A stretch of 64,000 nucleotides of DNA from Pseudomonas sp. EpS/L25 (GTDB lineage Bacteria > Pseudomonadota > Gammaproteobacteria > Pseudomonadales > Pseudomonadaceae): positions 208,191-272,190 of the forward strand of contig NZ_LNUP01000018.1 in NCBI RefSeq assembly GCF_001512295.1. Direction: 5' to 3'. Every line of letters starts with the position of its first letter. Positions within the stretch are counted from its first letter, which is position 1. Position numbers and translations under genes: made by a program. Positions 45,674 to 55,571 of this stretch are shown here, piece by piece. The notes beneath the pieces were generated by a model. That model was given only the letters and a program-made list of their open reading frames with translations. It was not told where the DNA came from and did no database searches.

Positions 45674-47431
45674 ATGACTCCTATCCGCCCCTTCGTCACC
45701 GCCCTCCGTCGCCCGCTTGCTGCGGTCGCTACCGTCATCGCCCTGTCCGCCGCGGTCGCCCAGGCGGAACCCGTCAGCCTGGTCGGGTTGAACCTGTCCG
45801 GCGCCGGCTTCGCACCCCAGGTGCTGCCTGGCATCAATGGCACCAACTACATCTTCCCGGTGGAAGCCTACTTCCAGCAGTGGAGTGCCCGGGGCGTCAA
45901 GCTGATCCGCTTCCCCATCATCTGGGAGCGTCTGCAGCCGAAGTTGGGCGGACCGCTGGACAGTGCCTACGTGGCTTTGGTGAACCAGACCTTCGGCTAC
46001 GCGCAGAAGCATGGCATCAAGATCATCCTCGACCTGCACAACTACGCCCGCTATCGCGGTCAGGTGATAGGGACCAGCGGCGTGCCCTATGCGCGCTATC
46101 AGGAGATCATGACCCACATCGCGCGGCAGTGGAGCGGCCAGTCGTCGCTGTACGCCTACGACATCATGAACGAGCCTCACGATGCCATGGCCTACTGGCC
46201 CACCGCGGCCCAGTACGGCATCAACGGCGTGCGCGCGGTGGACAGTACCCGTCCGGTCATCGTCGAAGGCAACGGCTGGTCCAGCGCTACCCGCTGGGCA
46301 GAGTTCAACGACGCGCTGCTGGGCCTCAAGGACCCCGCCAACAACATCATCTTCTCGGCGCATTCCTACTTCGACGAGAACGCCGGTGGCAGCTACGACA
46401 AGACCGACGTCAACAAGCTCGATGCCAACTATGGCGTCACCCGCGTCAAGCCCTTCGTCGACTGGCTGAAGAAGAACGGCAAGCGCGGCTACATCGGTGA
46501 ATTCGGTGTGCCGGACAACAATCCGCGCTGGAACCTGCTGATGGACAACATGCTGGCCTATCTCAAGCAGAACTGCATCCCGGCGTCCTATTGGGCAGCG
46601 GGTCCGGGCTGGGGCAGCTACTTCATGTCGGTGGAGCCCATCAACGGCCAGGAGCGCCCGCAGTGGCCGACCCTGCGCAAGTACCTGGACGACAGCAGTT
46701 GCACGACCATAGGTCCGGTAGCCAGCGGCGGTACCGCACCGGCCACCGGTAGCGCCGGCAATAGCGGCTCGACGGGTGGCAGCACCGGCAACGTCGGCAA
46801 CAGCGGCGGTAGCAGCGGCAATACCGATAACGCGGGCAGCAACGCCGGTGTCCAGGTCCCGCCTGCCAGCGGCGGCGCGACCGCCGGCACCGTGACCTCG
46901 GTGCTCAATGACTTCACCAATCCGGACTGGCTCAACGGCGTGTTCCGTAGCAAGGCCGCTGTCTCGGTACCCGGTACCGCGGTGAATCGCGCCGCCTTCA
47001 AGGCCGGTGCCTACCTGACCACCGCGGACGGCCAGGTGCGGCGGATCTCCTCGGTGCAGGCCGGCAGCAGCCTGGGCGTCTTCACCGAGGGCGCGCCCTT
47101 CAACGGCAACGCCGTGGGCTATCCGAAGACGGTGACGGTCTCGCCCACCGGGGTAAGCAGTGCCGCCAGTGTCAGCGCCGCCATCAACGACTTCACCAAC
47201 GCCGACTGGAATCGCGGCATCTACCGCCGCGCCGCCGCCGTCTCGATCCCGGCCACCGCGGAAAATCGCTCGACCTTCAAGGTGGGCGGCTCGGTACGGC
47301 TGAACAATGGCCAGGTGGTCAAGATCAGCTACGTGCAGAACGGCGCCAGCAACCTCGGGGTCTTCCTCGACGCGAGCCGCCTGGATGCCAGCGTCGGCTA
47401 TCCCAACAAGCTGGTGTCCTTCAGCCGCTGA
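45674..47431 (+). CDS. Secreted glycoside hydrolase family 5 (cellulase-like) with duplicated C-terminal domain
   Basis: A 585-residue protein. Signal peptide 1-31 (cleavage AQA/EPVS) is followed by a GH5 catalytic domain 32-345 with acid/base Glu167 in DIMNEPH and nucleophile Glu276 in YIGEFG. A Gly/Ser/Asn linker spans about 350-405. Two related about 80-residue repeats (408-489, 501-583) share NDFTN.DW, AAVS(V/I)P.TA.NR and LGVF. GH5 enzymes of this layout cut beta-1,4-glucan; the repeats may bind polysaccharide or the cell surface. ATG 45674 is chosen as the start of a normal signal peptide; an upstream TTG frame is unlikely. A strong terminator follows. Confidence 0.87.
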   Translation: MTPIRPFVTALRRPLAAVATVIALSAAVAQAEPVSLVGLNLSGAGFAPQVLPGINGTNYIFPVEAYFQQWSARGVKLIRFPIIWERLQPKLGGPLDSAYVALVNQTFGYAQKHGIKIILDLHNYARYRGQVIGTSGVPYARYQEIMTHIARQWSGQSSLYAYDIMNEPHDAMAYWPTAAQYGINGVRAVDSTRPVIVEGNGWSSATRWAEFNDALLGLKDPANNIIFSAHSYFDENAGGSYDKTDVNKLDANYGVTRVKPFVDWLKKNGKRGYIGEFGVPDNNPRWNLLMDNMLAYLKQNCIPASYWAAGPGWGSYFMSVEPINGQERPQWPTLRKYLDDSSCTTIGPVASGGTAPATGSAGNSGSTGGSTGNVGNSGGSSGNTDNAGSNAGVQVPPASGGATAGTVTSVLNDFTNPDWLNGVFRSKAAVSVPGTAVNRAAFKAGAYLTTADGQVRRISSVQAGSSLGVFTEGAPFNGNAVGYPKTVTVSPTGVSSAASVSAAINDFTNADWNRGIYRRAAAVSIPATAENRSTFKVGGSVRLNNGQVVKISYVQNGASNLGVFLDASRLDASVGYPNKLVSFSR

Positions 47432-47451
47432 TCGGCCGAGACCCACTGACC

Positions 47452-47486
47452 GACCCGAGGGCTTAGCGCCCTCGGGTCTTTTTTTG
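47452..47486 (+). terminator. Intrinsic terminator after the GH5 gene
   Basis: GACCCGAGGGC (47452-47462), loop TTAGC, GCCCTCGGGTC (47468-47478), then seven or more T. Confidence 0.9.
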
Positions 47487-47490
47487 CCTG

Positions 47491-48042
47491 TCAGAGATGG
47501 ATGAAGCTGGTGACTTCGCCGGGTTGCAGCGGACACTCGTCCACCGCGTGGATGACCCCGGTCGTCAGGGCCGCTTCCGGGCTGAGCAGCCGGGCGTTGG
47601 CCTTGAGGCAGCTATGGATGTCCAGGGCTTCCGCGGCGCCGGCAGTGCGCTCGGCGACGATGCGGGCGTACAGGTCTAGATCGTAATCCAGGCACATGGC
47701 GTACTCGGCCATGCGCGCATGATCGACCGAGTTGTTCAGGTTCCAATAGAAGGAGTGGTAGAGGAACTTGCTGTGCCGGCTGGCGGTGCGGTGCTGACCG
47801 GCCAGGAACAGGATGTTGCCCATGGATTCCACGGTGCCCAGGTTGTGGGTGTGCACCGGCACGGGCAGGGACAGCAGGAAGTTGTACATCGTGAAGCCGT
47901 AGCTGCAGTCGCCGCCCATGGTGGCGATCTTCAGCAGGATGCGCGAGGCGTCCTGCTGGACCGCCTGGGAGCAGTGGGCGATCAGCTGGCCACAGCTGGT
48001 GGAATTGATGGGACCGGTGAAATGGATGACATGGGTGCTCAT
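47491..48042 (-). CDS. Divergent ClpP-like (S14-fold) protein
   Basis: A 183-residue protein of ClpP/crotonase fold. It keeps Ser73 in TVESMGNILFLAGQ and His96 in FLYHSFYW at the ClpP catalytic positions and GGDCSYGFTMYN in place of Clp[16 protein letters not shown]. The canonical acid is not obvious (perhaps Asp141 in ALDIHSC), and the N-terminal loops that contact ClpX/ClpA are missing. It stands alone between the GH5 and Usp genes. A true clpP lies at 60130-60771, so this is a specialised paralogue; its protease activity and partner are unknown. Confidence 0.72.
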   Translation of the reverse strand: MSTHVIHFTGPINSTSCGQLIAHCSQAVQQDASRILLKIATMGGDCSYGFTMYNFLLSLPVPVHTHNLGTVESMGNILFLAGQHRTASRHSKFLYHSFYWNLNNSVDHARMAEYAMCLDYDLDLYARIVAERTAGAAEALDIHSCLKANARLLSPEAALTTGVIHAVDECPLQPGEVTSFIHL

Positions 48043-48175
48043 GGGGGCCTACCGACGCGCCAGGGGTCCGGCGGAGGGCCGGACACTACCTAGGCTGCTT
48101 CGGCGCCGCGCGCAAAGGCTTGAGCCTGGCCATCGGCTTGCCGACGAAGCGCGTGCCAGACGGATGGGCTGCCGC

Positions 48176-48973
48176 TCAGCGCAACAACAGCAGCGGCACC
48201 TCGGTCTTGTGCAGCAACTGGGTGGTGCGACTGCCGCGCAGGAAGCGCCAGACCGAAGAATGACTGTAGGCGCCCATGATCAACAGATCGGCGCGGCGTT
48301 CGTCCAGGTGACGCGGTACGATGCGCTCCACGTCGCCCCGGGCCACCGTGGTGTCGATGCGGCAGCCCGCGCTACGTAGCAGCAGCGCCAGGTCTTCCAG
48401 GCGTTTGCGCAGGGTGGGATCGTCTTCGCCGACGCGCAGCAGGGTACCGCTCATGCCGGCCAGCAGGGGGCTGCGGGCGAGGGCCAGCACGCCCTGGTGG
48501 GTGGCTTCCCGGCCGTCGTAGGCGATGGTGAACTGGCGGGGTGTCTTGAATGGGCCGGAACACACCAGGATCGGCCGGTGTACGGCGCGCACCACGGCTT
48601 CCAGCTGGCTGCCGATGCCGTTGGCGCCGGAGCGCTCGCCGCGCTTGCCGATCACCAGCAGGCGGGTATCGGCTTCCAGGGTCTTCAGGGTGTCGATCAG
48701 GCCGTCGGGGCGCTGCAGGATCTGGGCGGGGAGCGTCAGTCCCTGTTGCAGCAGGCGCTGGCGGGCGTTGAGCAGCAGGGCCTTGGCCGCTCCGCTGCCT
48801 TCGTCGTCGAGAAACACCGGGGCGCCGTTGGCGACCTTCTGCCCGCTGGCGGCGGCTTCCTGCACATGCAGCAGGGTGACCGGCGCATCCAGCCGCCGCG
48901 ACAGCCAGGCGGAGTGATCACAGACGCTCTCGGCGTGGGGGGAACCATCGATGCAGGCGAGAAGGGAGGCCAT
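48176..48973 (-). CDS. Tandem universal stress protein (two Usp domains)
   Basis: A 265-residue protein made of two UspA domains: 1-140 (MASLLACIDGSPHAESVCDH) and about 148-265 (QFTIAYDGREATHQGVLALA, ending LLIMGAYSHSSVWRFLRGSR, TEVPLLLL). The ATP-binding G-2x-G-9x-G(S/T) loop appears in both halves (GKRGERSGANGIGS and GAYSHSSVWRFLRGS, the latter altered). Tandem Usps are linked to stationary-phase, anaerobic or oxidative survival. Confidence 0.87.
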   Translation of the reverse strand: MASLLACIDGSPHAESVCDHSAWLSRRLDAPVTLLHVQEAAASGQKVANGAPVFLDDEGSGAAKALLLNARQRLLQQGLTLPAQILQRPDGLIDTLKTLEADTRLLVIGKRGERSGANGIGSQLEAVVRAVHRPILVCSGPFKTPRQFTIAYDGREATHQGVLALARSPLLAGMSGTLLRVGEDDPTLRKRLEDLALLLRSAGCRIDTTVARGDVERIVPRHLDERRADLLIMGAYSHSSVWRFLRGSRTTQLLHKTEVPLLLLR

Positions 48974-49112
48974 AGCGTTGATCCTTGGCGAAAGCGGGGT
49001 ACCAGCGCGACCCCAGCCCTGAGCGTAGCACCCGTCGCCGGCCGTCCAGATGACCTGGAGATGTCAGCTTCGGCTTTTGCTGGACAGGTCACGGCCAGCA
49101 TCCCGGACGCCC

Positions 49113-49205
49113 TCACATTTCGTAGCGATCGAGTTCGCGGGTGATCGGCAGGCGTTGGATTTCGCTCGATCCTTGGTAGATCTGGGTGATGCCAAGGTCG
49201 TGCAT
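49113..49205 (-). pseudogene. Acyl-CoA dehydrogenase, C-terminal scar
   Basis: Thirty codons from an ATG at 49203-49205 read MHDLGITQIYQGSSEIQRLP then ITRELDRYEM and stop. ITQIY(E/Q)G(T/S)SEIQR is the diagnostic C-terminal motif of acyl-CoA dehydrogenases. Nothing of the other about 350 residues remains. It begins 12 bases after the HIBYL-CoA hydrolase stop, where a full acyl-CoA dehydrogenase gene is found in related Pseudomonas operons. An internal deletion is inferred. Confidence 0.78.
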
Positions 49206-49217
49206 GACAGGCCTCGC

Positions 49218-50270
49218 TCAGGCGTGGCGAAAATCGGCGAAAAAGGCGCTGACGCGGCGGGGATCGAGGTCCTCCCAGCGGGCCGGGCTCCAATGCGGCG
49301 TACGGTCCTTGTCCACCAGCATGGCGCGCACCCCCTCGACGATCTCGCCTTTTTCGAACCAGCGGCGATCCAGGTGCAGTTCCAGCGCGAAGCACTGTTC
49401 CAGCGATAGGCCACTGCCCTGGCGCAGCAGCTCAAGGGTGGTGGCAACGGCCAGCGGCGAACGCCCATCCAGGGTGGCGAGCGTCTCCCGTGCCCAGTCT
49501 TGGAAGGCGGGGCGGCTTTCCGCGTGCAGACCTTCGCGCAGTTCCCCAATCGTCGCGGCGGCGAAGTGTTCGGCGATGGCCGGGCGCAGGTCGGTCAGCC
49601 GCGCATCCTCGGCGGGTGCGGTGGCGAATTCGCGGAGCAGGGCGGCCAGGTCGGTGGGGCCCTGGGCGGTGGCGGTTTCCAATCGCTGCAGCAGCTCGTC
49701 GTTCGCCGCTTCGGGAATGAAGACGTCGGCCAGGCCTGCCGCCAGGGCATCGGCGGGACCGATCTGCACGCCGGTGAGGCCCAGATAGAGCCCCAACTGA
49801 TCGGGCAGGCGCGGCAGGAAGTGACTGGCGCCGACATCGGGGAAGTAGCCGATGGCGGTTTCCGGCATGGCCATGCGCGTACGTTCGCTGACGATGCGCA
49901 GCCGCGCTGCCTGCACCAGACCCATGCCACCGCCCAGCACCAGCCCCTGGGCCAGCGCCAGGATCGGCTTGGGATAGCGGTGCAGGGCCAGGTCCAGGGC
50001 GTACTCTTCGGTGAAGAAGGTTAGGTGCAGGTCATCGCCGCGCTGATAGCTGTCGTACAGCGCCCGGACATCGCCGCCCGCGCAGAAGGCCTTGGGTCCG
50101 TTGCCGCGCAGCACTATCACCCGCACGGCCGGGTCCTGCTCCCAGTCGCGCAGCGCGCCATGCAGGGCGCGCACCATCTCCAGGTCCAGGGCATTGAGCC
50201 CGGCGGGGCGATTGAGGGTCAGGTAGCCGACCCCACCGCGTCTTTCCCACAGCACCTTGGCGTCGCTCAT
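49218..50270 (-). CDS. 3-hydroxyisobutyryl-CoA hydrolase (crotonase family)
   Basis: A 350-residue enzyme, longer than ordinary enoyl-CoA hydratases. It has the HIBYL-CoA hydrolase pattern: AFCAGGDVRALYDSYQRG, LGGGMGLVQAARLRIVSE and PETAIGYFPDVGASHFLPRL. It releases 3-hydroxyisobutyrate from its CoA ester in valine degradation. ATG 50268-50270 overlaps the mmsB stop by ATGA, tying it to the next step. The longer frame into mmsB is spurious. Confidence 0.87.
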   Translation of the reverse strand: MSDAKVLWERRGGVGYLTLNRPAGLNALDLEMVRALHGALRDWEQDPAVRVIVLRGNGPKAFCAGGDVRALYDSYQRGDDLHLTFFTEEYALDLALHRYPKPILALAQGLVLGGGMGLVQAARLRIVSERTRMAMPETAIGYFPDVGASHFLPRLPDQLGLYLGLTGVQIGPADALAAGLADVFIPEAANDELLQRLETATAQGPTDLAALLREFATAPAEDARLTDLRPAIAEHFAAATIGELREGLHAESRPAFQDWARETLATLDGRSPLAVATTLELLRQGSGLSLEQCFALELHLDRRWFEKGEIVEGVRAMLVDKDRTPHWSPARWEDLDPRRVSAFFADFRHA

Positions 50271-51163
50271 GCACCGTCCTCGTCCAGGTAGTCCTGAATG
50301 ATGGCCGAGAAATCCAGGCCGCCGCCACCGGCGCGACTGAATCTCTGATAGAGCTGCTGCGCCACCGCGCCGAGGATCACCGGCTGGCGTACGGCGCGTG
50401 CCGCTTCGGTGGCCAGGCCCAGGTCCTTGAGCATCAGGTCGGCAGCGAAACCGCCCTGGTAGCCGCGCGAGGCCGGCGCCTGGGGTAGCACGTCCGGATA
50501 GGGATTGTTCACTTCCGAACTCCAGCAACGACCGCTGCTGGTATTGATCACCCCGGCCAGGGTCTTGGCGTCCATGCCCAAGCGGGTGCCCAGGGCCATG
50601 GCCTCGGCCACCCCGACCATGGAGATGCCCAGCAGCAGGTTGTTGGCCACCTTGGCCACCTGGCCATTGCCGCTGGCGCCGCAGTGCACCAGATTGCGCC
50701 CCATGGCGGCCAGCAGCGGCTGGGCGCGCTGGAAGCCGGCCTCGCTGCCGCCGACCATGAAGGTCAGGGTGCCGGCCGCGGCGCCGCCGGTGCCGCCGGA
50801 GACCGGGGCGTCCAGCAATTCCAGGCCGCGTTCGGCGGCGGCGCTGGCCACCGCCCGGGCGCTGAGCGGATCGATGGTGGAGGAATCGATCAACAGGGTG
50901 CCCGGGCGGGCCCGGGCGATCAGCCCGTCTTCACCAAGATAGACCGTCTTCACCTGGGCGGCCGCGGGCAGCATGGTGATGATCACTTCCGCGCCGCTCT
51001 CCGCCACGGCGGTGGGCGAGGCGGCAACCTCGGCCCCTTCGGCGCGCAGCGCCTCGAGCGCGGCGGCGGAGACGTCGTAGACGGTCAGCTGATGGCCGGC
51101 CTTGAGCAGGTTGCGGGCCATGGGCGCGCCCATGTTGCCCAGTCCCAGAAATCCCAGATGCAT
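50267..51163 (-). CDS. mmsB: 3-hydroxyisobutyrate dehydrogenase
   Basis: A 298-residue NAD-dependent beta-hydroxyacid dehydrogenase with N-terminal GLGNMGAPMARNLLKAGH, the substrate segment DAPVSGGTGGAAAGTLTFMV, and catalytic Lys in NGQVAKVANNLLLG, plus GGFAADLMLKDLGLA. It converts 3-hydroxyisobutyrate to methylmalonate semialdehyde, the substrate of MmsA encoded just upstream. ATG 51161-51163 lies 14 bases after the mmsA stop. Confidence 0.92.
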   Translation of the reverse strand: MHLGFLGLGNMGAPMARNLLKAGHQLTVYDVSAAALEALRAEGAEVAASPTAVAESGAEVIITMLPAAAQVKTVYLGEDGLIARARPGTLLIDSSTIDPLSARAVASAAAERGLELLDAPVSGGTGGAAAGTLTFMVGGSEAGFQRAQPLLAAMGRNLVHCGASGNGQVAKVANNLLLGISMVGVAEAMALGTRLGMDAKTLAGVINTSSGRCWSSEVNNPYPDVLPQAPASRGYQGGFAADLMLKDLGLATEAARAVRQPVILGAVAQQLYQRFSRAGGGGLDFSAIIQDYLDEDGA

Positions 51164-51177
51164 GCTGGCGTCTCCCG

Positions 51178-52686
51178 TCATTTGAGGGTGATGGTGGTGT
51201 TCACGGCGCCGCCGACGTCCTGCTCGTCGGGCCAGCGCGTGGTGATGGTCTTGGTCTGGGTATAGAAGAGCACCGCCTGCTTGCCATAGGGGCCCAGGTC
51301 GCCCAGCTTGGAGGCGCGCGAACCGCTGAAGGAGAACAGCGGCACCGGCACCGGGATGGGCACGTTGATGCCGACCTGGCCGACGTCGATGTCTTCCTGG
51401 AAACGCCGCGCGGCGGCGCCGGAGCGGGTGAAGAGGGCCACGCCGTTGCCGTTGGGGTTGGCATTGATCAGGGCGATGGCCTCGTCGAGGGTGGCCGCGT
51501 GCATCACGCAAAGCACCGGCCCGAACAGCTCTTCGCGATACAGGGTCATGTCGGTGGTCACCCCGGAAAACAGCGTCGGGCCGACGAAGTTGCCCTTCTC
51601 GTAGCGCTCGACCTGGATGTCGCGGCCGTCCAGCTCCAGGGTCGCGCCTTCGCTCACGCCGCGCTCGATCAGGCCGCTGACCCGGTCCAGCGCCTGGCAG
51701 GAGATCAGCGGGCCGACGTCGGTGCCATTCTCGTGACCCGCACCCACCTTGAGGCTGCGCGCCTTGGCCACCAGCTCCGGCACCCAGCTGTTGGCCTCGC
51801 CGACCAGCACCACCACCGACACCGCCATGCAGCGCTGACCGGCCGCACCGAAGGCCGCACCCACCAGGTTGGCCAGGGTCTGCTCGCGGGGCGCGTCGGG
51901 CATCACCACGGCGTGGTTCTTGGCGCCCATCATGCACTGGACCCTCTTGCCGGCCTCGCTGGCGCGGCAATAGACGTGGGTGCCGACACGGGTGGAGCCG
52001 ACGAAGGACAGCGCCTTGATGTCCGGGTGATCGCAAAGCGCATCCACCACCGCCGCTCCGCCATGGACCACGTTGAGCACCCCGGGCGGCACCCCGGCTT
52101 CCAGTGCCAGCTCGGCCAGGCGCATGGTCACCAGCGGGTCCTGTTCCGATGGCTTGAGCACGAAGGTGTTGCCGCAGGCGATAGCCATGGGAAACATCCA
52201 CAGCGGGATCATCGCCGGGAAGTTGAAGGGCGTGATACCGGCGCAGACCCCCAGGGGTTGCAGCAGTGTATAGGTGTCCACCCCAGTGGCGACATTGTTC
52301 GCCAGTTCCCCCAATTGCAGATTGCCGATGCCCGCCGCGTGCTCCACCACCTCCAGGCCACGGAAGACATCGCCTTCGGCGTCCGCCAGGGTCTTGCCCT
52401 GCTCGGACGTCAGCAGCGCAGCCAGTTCCGTCATATGCTCGCGGATCAACTGTTGATAGCGCAGGAAGATCCGCGCCCGCGCACCGATGGGCGTCTTGCG
52501 CCAGGTGGCGAAGGCCGTCTTGGCACTGGCCACCGCGCGCTGTACCTCCTCGGTGGTGGCGAAGGGTACCCGCGCCAGCACCTCCTGGGTCGCCGGATTG
52601 ATCACCTCGCGGGTTTCGCGGCTGGTGGAGGTAACGAACTGGCCGTCGATCAGCAGCGGTACGTCTTGGATGGCGGTCTGGGTCAT
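51178..52686 (-). CDS. mmsA: Methylmalonate-semialdehyde dehydrogenase (CoA-acylating)
   Basis: A 502-residue aldehyde dehydrogenase with [32 protein letters not shown] (cofactor turn), catalytic Cys in [20 protein letters not shown], and [10 protein letters not shown]. It oxidises methylmalonate semialdehyde to propionyl-CoA with NAD+ and CoA. Its ATG overlaps the acyl-CoA synthetase stop by four bases. The QRCMA motif is specific to MmsA-type enzymes. Confidence 0.93.
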   Translation of the reverse strand: MTQTAIQDVPLLIDGQFVTSTSRETREVINPATQEVLARVPFATTEEVQRAVASAKTAFATWRKTPIGARARIFLRYQQLIREHMTELAALLTSEQGKTLADAEGDVFRGLEVVEHAAGIGNLQLGELANNVATGVDTYTLLQPLGVCAGITPFNFPAMIPLWMFPMAIACGNTFVLKPSEQDPLVTMRLAELALEAGVPPGVLNVVHGGAAVVDALCDHPDIKALSFVGSTRVGTHVYCRASEAGKRVQCMMGAKNHAVVMPDAPREQTLANLVGAAFGAAGQRCMAVSVVVLVGEANSWVPELVAKARSLKVGAGHENGTDVGPLISCQALDRVSGLIERGVSEGATLELDGRDIQVERYEKGNFVGPTLFSGVTTDMTLYREELFGPVLCVMHAATLDEAIALINANPNGNGVALFTRSGAAARRFQEDIDVGQVGINVPIPVPVPLFSFSGSRASKLGDLGPYGKQAVLFYTQTKTITTRWPDEQDVGGAVNTTITLK

Positions 52687-54407
52687 GACAGGGATTCCTG
52701 GGCAGTGGAGGCGGGAGCAGGGCGGTCGGCGAAGTCTTCTTCGGCGTAGTCGTGAAGGTCGGGACTGCCGCTGGCGCGGCGCTGGGCCTCGCCCAGACGC
52801 AGCTCGATGCGGCGGATCTTGCCCGACAGCGTCTTGGGCAGTTCGCTGACGAATTGCAGACGGCGCACCCGCTTGTAGGGCGACAGGCAGCCACGGGCGA
52901 AGCCGAGCAGCTCCTGCGCGAGCGCAGGCGAAGGCGCGTGGCCGGCGGCAAGGATGACGAAGGCCTTGGGCACATTGAGACGCAAGGGGTCGGGGCTCGG
53001 TACCACCGCCACCTCCATCACCGCCGGGTGCTCGATCAGCGCACTCTCCAATTCGAAGGGGCTGATGCGGTAGTCCGCCGATTTGAAGACGTCATCGGCG
53101 CGCCCGACGAAGGTGATATAGCCCTCGGCATCACGCACCGCGGTATCGCCGGTCCGGTAGTGGCCGTCGCGCATCACCTCGGCGGTCTTTTCCGGACTGT
53201 CCTCGTAGCCCAGCATCAGCCCGGCCGGTCGCGGCTGGAGCGACAGGGCCACCTCGCCGTCATCGCCCGGCTGGCCATCGGCATCCAGCAGCTCGACGTG
53301 GCACCCGGGCAGCGGGCGCCCCATGGAGCCTGGCTTGAGCGGCTGTCCGGGGGTGTTGCCCACCAGGGCGGTGGTTTCCGACTGGCCGAAGCCATCTCTC
53401 AGGGTCAGCCCCCAGGCCGCCTGCAGGCTGTCGATGATCTCGGGATTGAGCGGCTCGCCTGCGCCGACCAGTTCGCGCAGCTCGAGTCGATCACGATAGG
53501 CGGCGAGATCTTCCTGGATCAGCATCCGCCATACCGTCGGCGGCGCGCAGAGGCTGGTGATCGGATAGCGCGCCAGCACCTCCAGCAGCGCCTGTGGCTT
53601 GAAGCGCGGCACGTCATGGATGAACACGCAGGCGCCGGCGTTCCAGGGCGCGAAGACGCAACTCCAGGCATGCTTGGCCCAGCCGGGCGAGGAGATGTTG
53701 AGGTGGACGTCGCCGGGCTGCAGGCCGATCCAGTAGAGGGTCGACAGGTGCCCGACCGGATAGCTGCTATGGCTGTGCAGGACCAGCTTGGGCCGCGAGG
53801 TGGTACCCGAGGTGAAATACAGCAGCAGCGGATCCGCGGCGCGGGTCGGGCCGTCAGGCAGGAAATCGCTGGCGCAGGTGGCAGGCGCGTAGGACTGCCA
53901 GCCGGCGACCGGCGTGCCGACACAGATTCGCGTCAAGCTCGGATCGAGGCTGGCGCAACGTTCCGTATGGGCACTGCCTACCACCAGGTGAGCGATGCGG
54001 CCGCGCTGGACGCGGTCCTGCAGATCGGCGTCGCTGAGCAGGGTAGTGGCGGGCACCACCACGGCGCCCAGCTTGAAGGCGCCGAGCAGGGTCTCCCAGA
54101 GCGCCACCTCGTTGCCCAGCATCACCAGGATGCGCTCGCCGCGGCGAACACCCTGAGCGCGAAGGAAATTGGCGGTGCGGTTCGACGCCAGCCGCAGCTC
54201 GGCGAAGCTGTACCGCTGCTCCCGGCCTTCGGCATCCAGTCGCCACAGCGCCGGACCGGGCTGCTCTTCGGCCAGCCGATCGAAATGGTCGAGCGCCCAG
54301 TTGAAGTGTTCCAGCTGCGGCCAGCGGAAGTCGCGCGCTGCAGTGGCATAGTCCGTGCGATGGCGCAGCAGGAAGTCGCGGGCCTGGCGGAAGGCGTCAG
54401 CCGTCAT
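52683..54407 (-). CDS. AMP-dependent acyl-CoA synthetase (acetyl-/medium-chain ACS-like)
   Basis: A 574-residue ANL-superfamily ligase: P-loop-like [18 protein letters not shown]5 [17 protein letters not shown]8 [30 protein letters not shown] (split here), and the adenylation Lys in [15 protein letters not shown] near the C-terminus. It activates a short or branched carboxylic acid to its CoA thioester. As the first gene of the mms operon it probably feeds isobutyrate or propionate-like acids into the pathway. Divergent from a LysR gene 207 bp away. Confidence 0.86.
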   Translation of the reverse strand: MTADAFRQARDFLLRHRTDYATAARDFRWPQLEHFNWALDHFDRLAEEQPGPALWRLDAEGREQRYSFAELRLASNRTANFLRAQGVRRGERILVMLGNEVALWETLLGAFKLGAVVVPATTLLSDADLQDRVQRGRIAHLVVGSAHTERCASLDPSLTRICVGTPVAGWQSYAPATCASDFLPDGPTRAADPLLLYFTSGTTSRPKLVLHSHSSYPVGHLSTLYWIGLQPGDVHLNISSPGWAKHAWSCVFAPWNAGACVFIHDVPRFKPQALLEVLARYPITSLCAPPTVWRMLIQEDLAAYRDRLELRELVGAGEPLNPEIIDSLQAAWGLTLRDGFGQSETTALVGNTPGQPLKPGSMGRPLPGCHVELLDADGQPGDDGEVALSLQPRPAGLMLGYEDSPEKTAEVMRDGHYRTGDTAVRDAEGYITFVGRADDVFKSADYRISPFELESALIEHPAVMEVAVVPSPDPLRLNVPKAFVILAAGHAPSPALAQELLGFARGCLSPYKRVRRLQFVSELPKTLSGKIRRIELRLGEAQRRASGSPDLHDYAEEDFADRPAPASTAQESLS

Positions 54408-54614
54408 GTCGCATCCCCCTGGCGCTGAGGACGGAAGACGGTTGACGACAGCCGGCGTGATAGCCGGTGGTGGCGTGGTCGTGGGTCATGGTTGCCTGCT
54501 CGTTATTGTTGTTGGGTAGCAGATCGTCGCGCCGCCAGCCCTCGTGGCGCGTCCTGGTAGGCAGTATAGTTCCGGCAAAAGTCCCTTGCCTTCCGACAAA
54601 AACGCCAAAGCGAT

Positions 54615-55571
54615 ATGCAGAAATCCAGTAACCCGGCAGCGCGTCTCGACTGGGACGATCTCAGGTTCTTCCTCGAGGTCGCCCGCACCCAGAAGGCCAG
54701 CAGCGCCGCGCGACGGCTGGGGGTCGACTACACCACGGTGTCGCGGCGAATCGCGGCGCTGGAAAAGGCGCTGGGGGCGCTGCTGTTCGAGAAGTCGCGC
54801 AGTACCGGCTTCAGTCTCACCGTCGAGGGACAGCGCCTGCTCGGGCATGCCGAAACCCTGGAAAGCACCCTCCAGACCGCGTGCGAACAGATCTCCGACA
54901 CCCGACTGGCGCCGTCCGGCCAGGTGCGTATCGGCGCCACCGAAGGCTTCGGCAGCTACTTCGTCGCGCCCCAGCTGAGTTTCTTCCAGGATCGCTATCC
55001 CGGCATCACCCTGGAGGTGCTGCCGGTGCCGCACTTCGTCAACCTGTCGCGGCGCGAGGCGGACATCGCCATCACCCTGGAACGCCCCGAGCGCGGTCCC
55101 TACGTCTGCCGCAAGCTGTGCGACTATCGGCTGCGCCTCTACGCGACGCCGGCCTACCTGGCAAGCCATCCGCCCATTGAGCAGCCTGCCGACCTGGTCG
55201 GTCACAGGTTCATCACCTACGTCGACGATCTTGCCTTCAGTCCCGAGCTGCTCTATCTGGAGCGCATCCTGCCCGAGGCCAGCAGCGGCCTGCGCAGCAC
55301 CAGCGTGATCGCCCAGTACCAGGCCGCCCTGTGCGGACACGCCCTGGCCATCCTGCCGTGCTTCCTCGCCGAGCCCGACCCGCGCCTGGTGGTGCTGCTA
55401 CCTGAACAGATCCAGATCACCCGGCAATTCTGGCTTTATTACCGTGAAGACTTGCGCCGCCTGCGCCGCATCACCCTGGTCACCGACTACCTGCGTGCCT
55501 GTACCGACGCCAATCGCGATTTCCTGCTCGGCGAAACCCGCGCGCCGGTACTGGGCTGGCCGGCGAACTGA
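54615..55571 (+). CDS. LysR-type transcriptional regulator, divergent from the mms operon
   Basis: A 318-residue LTTR with HTH RTQKASSAARRLGVDYTTVS RRIAALEKALGALLFEKSRS (split here) and effector domain from about 95. Divergent placement suggests it regulates the acyl-CoA synthetase/mmsA/mmsB operon, a usual arrangement for LysR proteins. P. aeruginosa uses an AraC-type MmsR instead, so this control would differ. Confidence 0.86.
   Translation: MQKSSNPAARLDWDDLRFFLEVARTQKASSAARRLGVDYTTVSRRIAALEKALGALLFEKSRSTGFSLTVEGQRLLGHAETLESTLQTACEQISDTRLAPSGQVRIGATEGFGSYFVAPQLSFFQDRYPGITLEVLPVPHFVNLSRREADIAITLERPERGPYVCRKLCDYRLRLYATPAYLASHPPIEQPADLVGHRFITYVDDLAFSPELLYLERILPEASSGLRSTSVIAQYQAALCGHALAILPCFLAEPDPRLVVLLPEQIQITRQFWLYYREDLRRLRRITLVTDYLRACTDANRDFLLGETRAPVLGWPAN

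Noticed and set aside
45587-47536. 649-residue minus-strand frame across the GH5 gene
   Set aside because: High-GC antisense shadow; no start signal, no domain, and it runs through the terminator and into the ClpP-like gene.
50267-52975. Single 902-residue frame covering mmsB and mmsA
   Set aside because: Only the mmsB part is in the correct frame; the rest is a shifted reading of mmsA and the acyl-CoA synthetase gene.
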